This document shows positions 5,568 to 7,006 of a stretch of DNA of 7,006 nt, piece by piece. Origin of the DNA: Candidatus Glassiibacteriota bacterium. Lineage in GTDB: Bacteria > Gemmatimonadota > Glassbacteria > GWA2-58-10. The notes under the pieces were generated by a model. The model was given only the letters and a program-made list of their open reading frames with translations, searched no databases and was not told the DNA's origin. Within the stretch, counting starts at the first letter, position 1; every line of letters begins with the position of its first letter. The stretch lies in contig JAUVUV010000115.1 in the NCBI GenBank assembly GCA_030604975.1, forward strand, positions 1 to 7,006. The letters run 5' to 3'. The position numbers and the translations under genes were made by a program.

Positions 5568-5848
5568 GCGCTAAAGTAAATTACTGACACCGCAGAACCG
5601 CTTCCCCAGCGGTGTGAGAAGATCCTGGGAATGCTATTTTCCGGGCACTATAGCCCTTTATGAGCGGGTTTTATCAGGCTCTGGTCTTTAGTATAATATT
5701 CGCTGCTCCATTTCGAGATAGTTCCGCCCAGGTGCTCAGTTAGAGCCGAAATTGCCGTTATAGTGAGTTTGCCGGCCTGGGGCTTTAGCAAAATCCAACT
5801 GGGAAGCTGCACCGAACATGCTGAAAAATCAGCTTATCACTGTGGCGC

Positions 5849-5879
5849 AAAAAAACCCGGCAGAATTTCTACCGGGTTT
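5849..5879 (-). terminator. Intrinsic terminator of the M23 peptidase gene
   Basis: On the minus strand AAACCCGG (5879-5872) pairs with CCGGGTTT (5860-5853). The stem can extend through GUAGAA / UUCUGC with one U-G wobble to about 14-15 bp around a tiny loop. A run of seven T follows (5855-5849). It starts 47 nt past the stop codon of the peptidase gene. This is a textbook rho-independent terminator. Confidence 0.88.
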
Positions 5880-5925
5880 AACTGGTGAACTCGATATCCC
5901 AGATTTCCCTTGAAGCGCAAATCGA

Positions 5926-6846
5926 TCAGGGAACGTAGCTGTCGAGGATATAATTCAGAGGGTTTTTCGGGACACCATCTACGTGAACCTCGTAATGAAG
6001 GTGGGCCCCGGTGGTCCTCCCGGTGTGGCCGACACGACCGATCACGTCGCCACGCTTTACTGGCTGTCCCTCACTGACATAGATTTCCGAGCAGTGCGCG
6101 TAGAAAGTCCGGATGCCGTAGCCGTGGTCGATGGTAACTGTCTTGCCGAAACCACCCCTTTTTGCCGACTGGCTTACCATGCCGTCAGCGGTGGCCAGAA
6201 TCGGAAACCCCTCGGATGTTTTCAGGTCAATCCCGCAGTGAAATTGCATCTTCTTAAAAACCGGATGCAAGCGCCGCCCGAAGCCGCTGGAAATATACCC
6301 TTTAGTGGGCTTGATCGAAGGATAGTGGGCCCACTTGTCCGAGGTGGCCTTGATATTTTCAATTGCATCCTTGATGCTTTGTCTGGCAAGATCGGCTTTC
6401 CGGAGCAAGGCGTCGAGTTGGGTATCCTGGTTTTGTAACTTCTTCGCCAGGTGGCTGTCGATTTCGAACAGATAGGGATCGCCACCCGGAGCAATACCAC
6501 CGATACCAGCTTCGATAATATCTTCACTTAAAAACTGTAACCCGGCGATACAGCGGTATTGCTGGTTTTCCTCGAGAAGTTTTCCAATTCCCCCGCTTAA
6601 TTGAGCGATTCCTTTATCTACCGCTTTCACTTTCTGGAGAAGGAGCTTGTTTTCATTCTCAAGTTTAGCCAGCTTGAATAAGTTGTATTTATCATTCCAG
6701 TAAGTTACAGTGAGGTAAATGCCTGCGAAAATAAATGCAATGCAAAGAACCGAAAAGAAGGTGATTAAGCCCGGTCTAATGCTTATTTTTCGGACATTTT
6801 CTTTATTGTGGGGGACAACAAGGATTGTCCAGGATTTTTCTGTCAT
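5926..6846 (-). CDS. Membrane-anchored M23 (LytM-like) metallopeptidase
   Basis: This 306-aa protein is predicted to cut peptide cross-links of peptidoglycan or to regulate such enzymes. A short basic cytoplasmic N-terminus is followed by one transmembrane helix at about 27-49 and a coiled-coil-like stretch at about 52-95 rich in Leu, Glu and Lys. A second helical linker lies at about 130-170, and the C-terminal LytM domain is at about 185-300. The zinc site is complete: His203 and Asp207 in HCGID, and His284 in HLH, with His251 (FYAH) and His282 as catalytic histidines. It should therefore be an active peptidase rather than a degenerate EnvC/NlpD-type activator. The architecture resembles other TM/coiled-coil M23 proteins of Gram-negative cells. 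The ATG at 6846 has AGGAGAGA upstream at good spacing. It is flanked by its own promoter candidate and terminator, so it is probably a single-gene transcript. The exact orthologue is not recognised. Confidence 0.92.
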   Translation of the reverse strand: MTEKSWTILVVPHNKENVRKISIRPGLITFFSVLCIAFIFAGIYLTVTYWNDKYNLFKLAKLENENKLLLQKVKAVDKGIAQLSGGIGKLLEENQQYRCIAGLQFLSEDIIEAGIGGIAPGGDPYLFEIDSHLAKKLQNQDTQLDALLRKADLARQSIKDAIENIKATSDKWAHYPSIKPTKGYISSGFGRRLHPVFKKMQFHCGIDLKTSEGFPILATADGMVSQSAKRGGFGKTVTIDHGYGIRTFYAHCSEIYVSEGQPVKRGDVIGRVGHTGRTTGAHLHYEVHVDGVPKNPLNYILDSYVP

Positions 6847-6906
6847 GCGAAATCTCTCCTAAAACAGCTAAAATCCAGCCATGCCATGTTAGACGGTTAT
6901 AAAATC

Positions 6907-6936
6907 AATATTCGCCCTGAAAAAAGCCAATGTCAA
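6907..6936 (-). promoter_or_regulatory. Candidate sigma70 promoter of the M23 gene
   Basis: On the minus strand, TTGACA (6936-6931) lies 18 bp from AATATT (6912-6907, 4 of 6 matches to TATAAT). A second -10-like TATAAC lies slightly downstream but lacks a -35. The leader to the ATG at 6846 would be about 55 nt and contains the AGGAGAGA ribosome-binding site (6860-6853). Support is from sequence match only. Confidence 0.5.
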
Positions 6937-7006
6937 ATAAAATAATAGACAGGTGTGATAAACCTCTTGCAAACAAATTTTGTCTTCATCCTTTTTATCT
7001 GCCAGC

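Larger units (their letters stand above)
5510..5925. other. Non-coding gap between the tRNA-Leu promoter and the M23 gene
   Basis: No convincing gene is seen on either strand over about 400 nt. The right end holds the terminator of the M23 gene, and the left end holds the tRNA promoter. Between them are overlapping inverted repeats: ACACCGC (5587-5593) with GCGGTGT (5609-5615), and the competing ACCGCT (5597-5602) with AGCGGT (5608-5613). There are also GGGC / GCCC at 5643-5656 and GCTGA-AAAA-TCAGC at 5820-5833. A TATAAT on the plus strand at 5692-5697 lacks a good -35. The region could hold an RNA, but nothing recognisable supports one. Confidence 0.5.

Noticed and set aside
5692..5697. Perfect TATAAT on the plus strand
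   Set aside because: No acceptable -35 at 16-18 bp and no plus-strand gene downstream.

Overview
The window is an ordinary bacterial chromosome segment of moderate GC content, with one accessory island at its left end. The core is a minus-strand protein-quality-control cluster, read from right to left: tRNA-Leu(UAG), trigger factor (tig), clpP, clpX, an ABC-transport auxiliary lipoprotein and glutamate racemase (murI). The outer-membrane-type lipoprotein and the Clp set suggest a Gram-negative bacterium. The repeat family and gene style remind me of uncultured FCB-type lineages, but the sequence does not allow a firm taxonomic call.

Layout. Positions 1-123 hold two tandem copies of a ~45-nt double-hairpin repeat. 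Positions 123-521 (+) encode a DUF559 (Vsr/PD-(D/E)xK-like) endonuclease-domain protein. An inverted, shortened repeat copy lies inside its 3' end (482-514). Two more tandem copies follow (584-623 and 631-676). The minus-strand operon runs from 5509 down to 709. A strong sigma70-like promoter lies upstream of the tRNA, and the repeats just past murI contain a hairpin plus U-tract that could end transcription. A non-coding gap of about 400 nt (5510-5925) separates this operon from a separate minus-strand gene, a membrane-anchored M23 peptidase (5926-6846) with its own promoter candidate, a good Shine-Dalgarno and a clear intrinsic terminator.

How the genes work together. Trigger factor binds nascent chains at the ribosome, and ClpX unfolds substrates and feeds them to ClpP. 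The lipoprotein and MurI are envelope functions appended to the end of the Clp operon and are coupled to each other by an ATGA overlap. The M23 enzyme is also an envelope (peptidoglycan) protein.

Three things deserve a second look. First, the DUF559 gene is packaged between structured repeats that supply its ribosome-binding site, its last codons and possible terminators, which looks like a small REP-like mobile system. Second, murI carries a one-base frameshift near 1428-1433. Third, ClpP has Asn at the catalytic-triad Asp position (residue 172).
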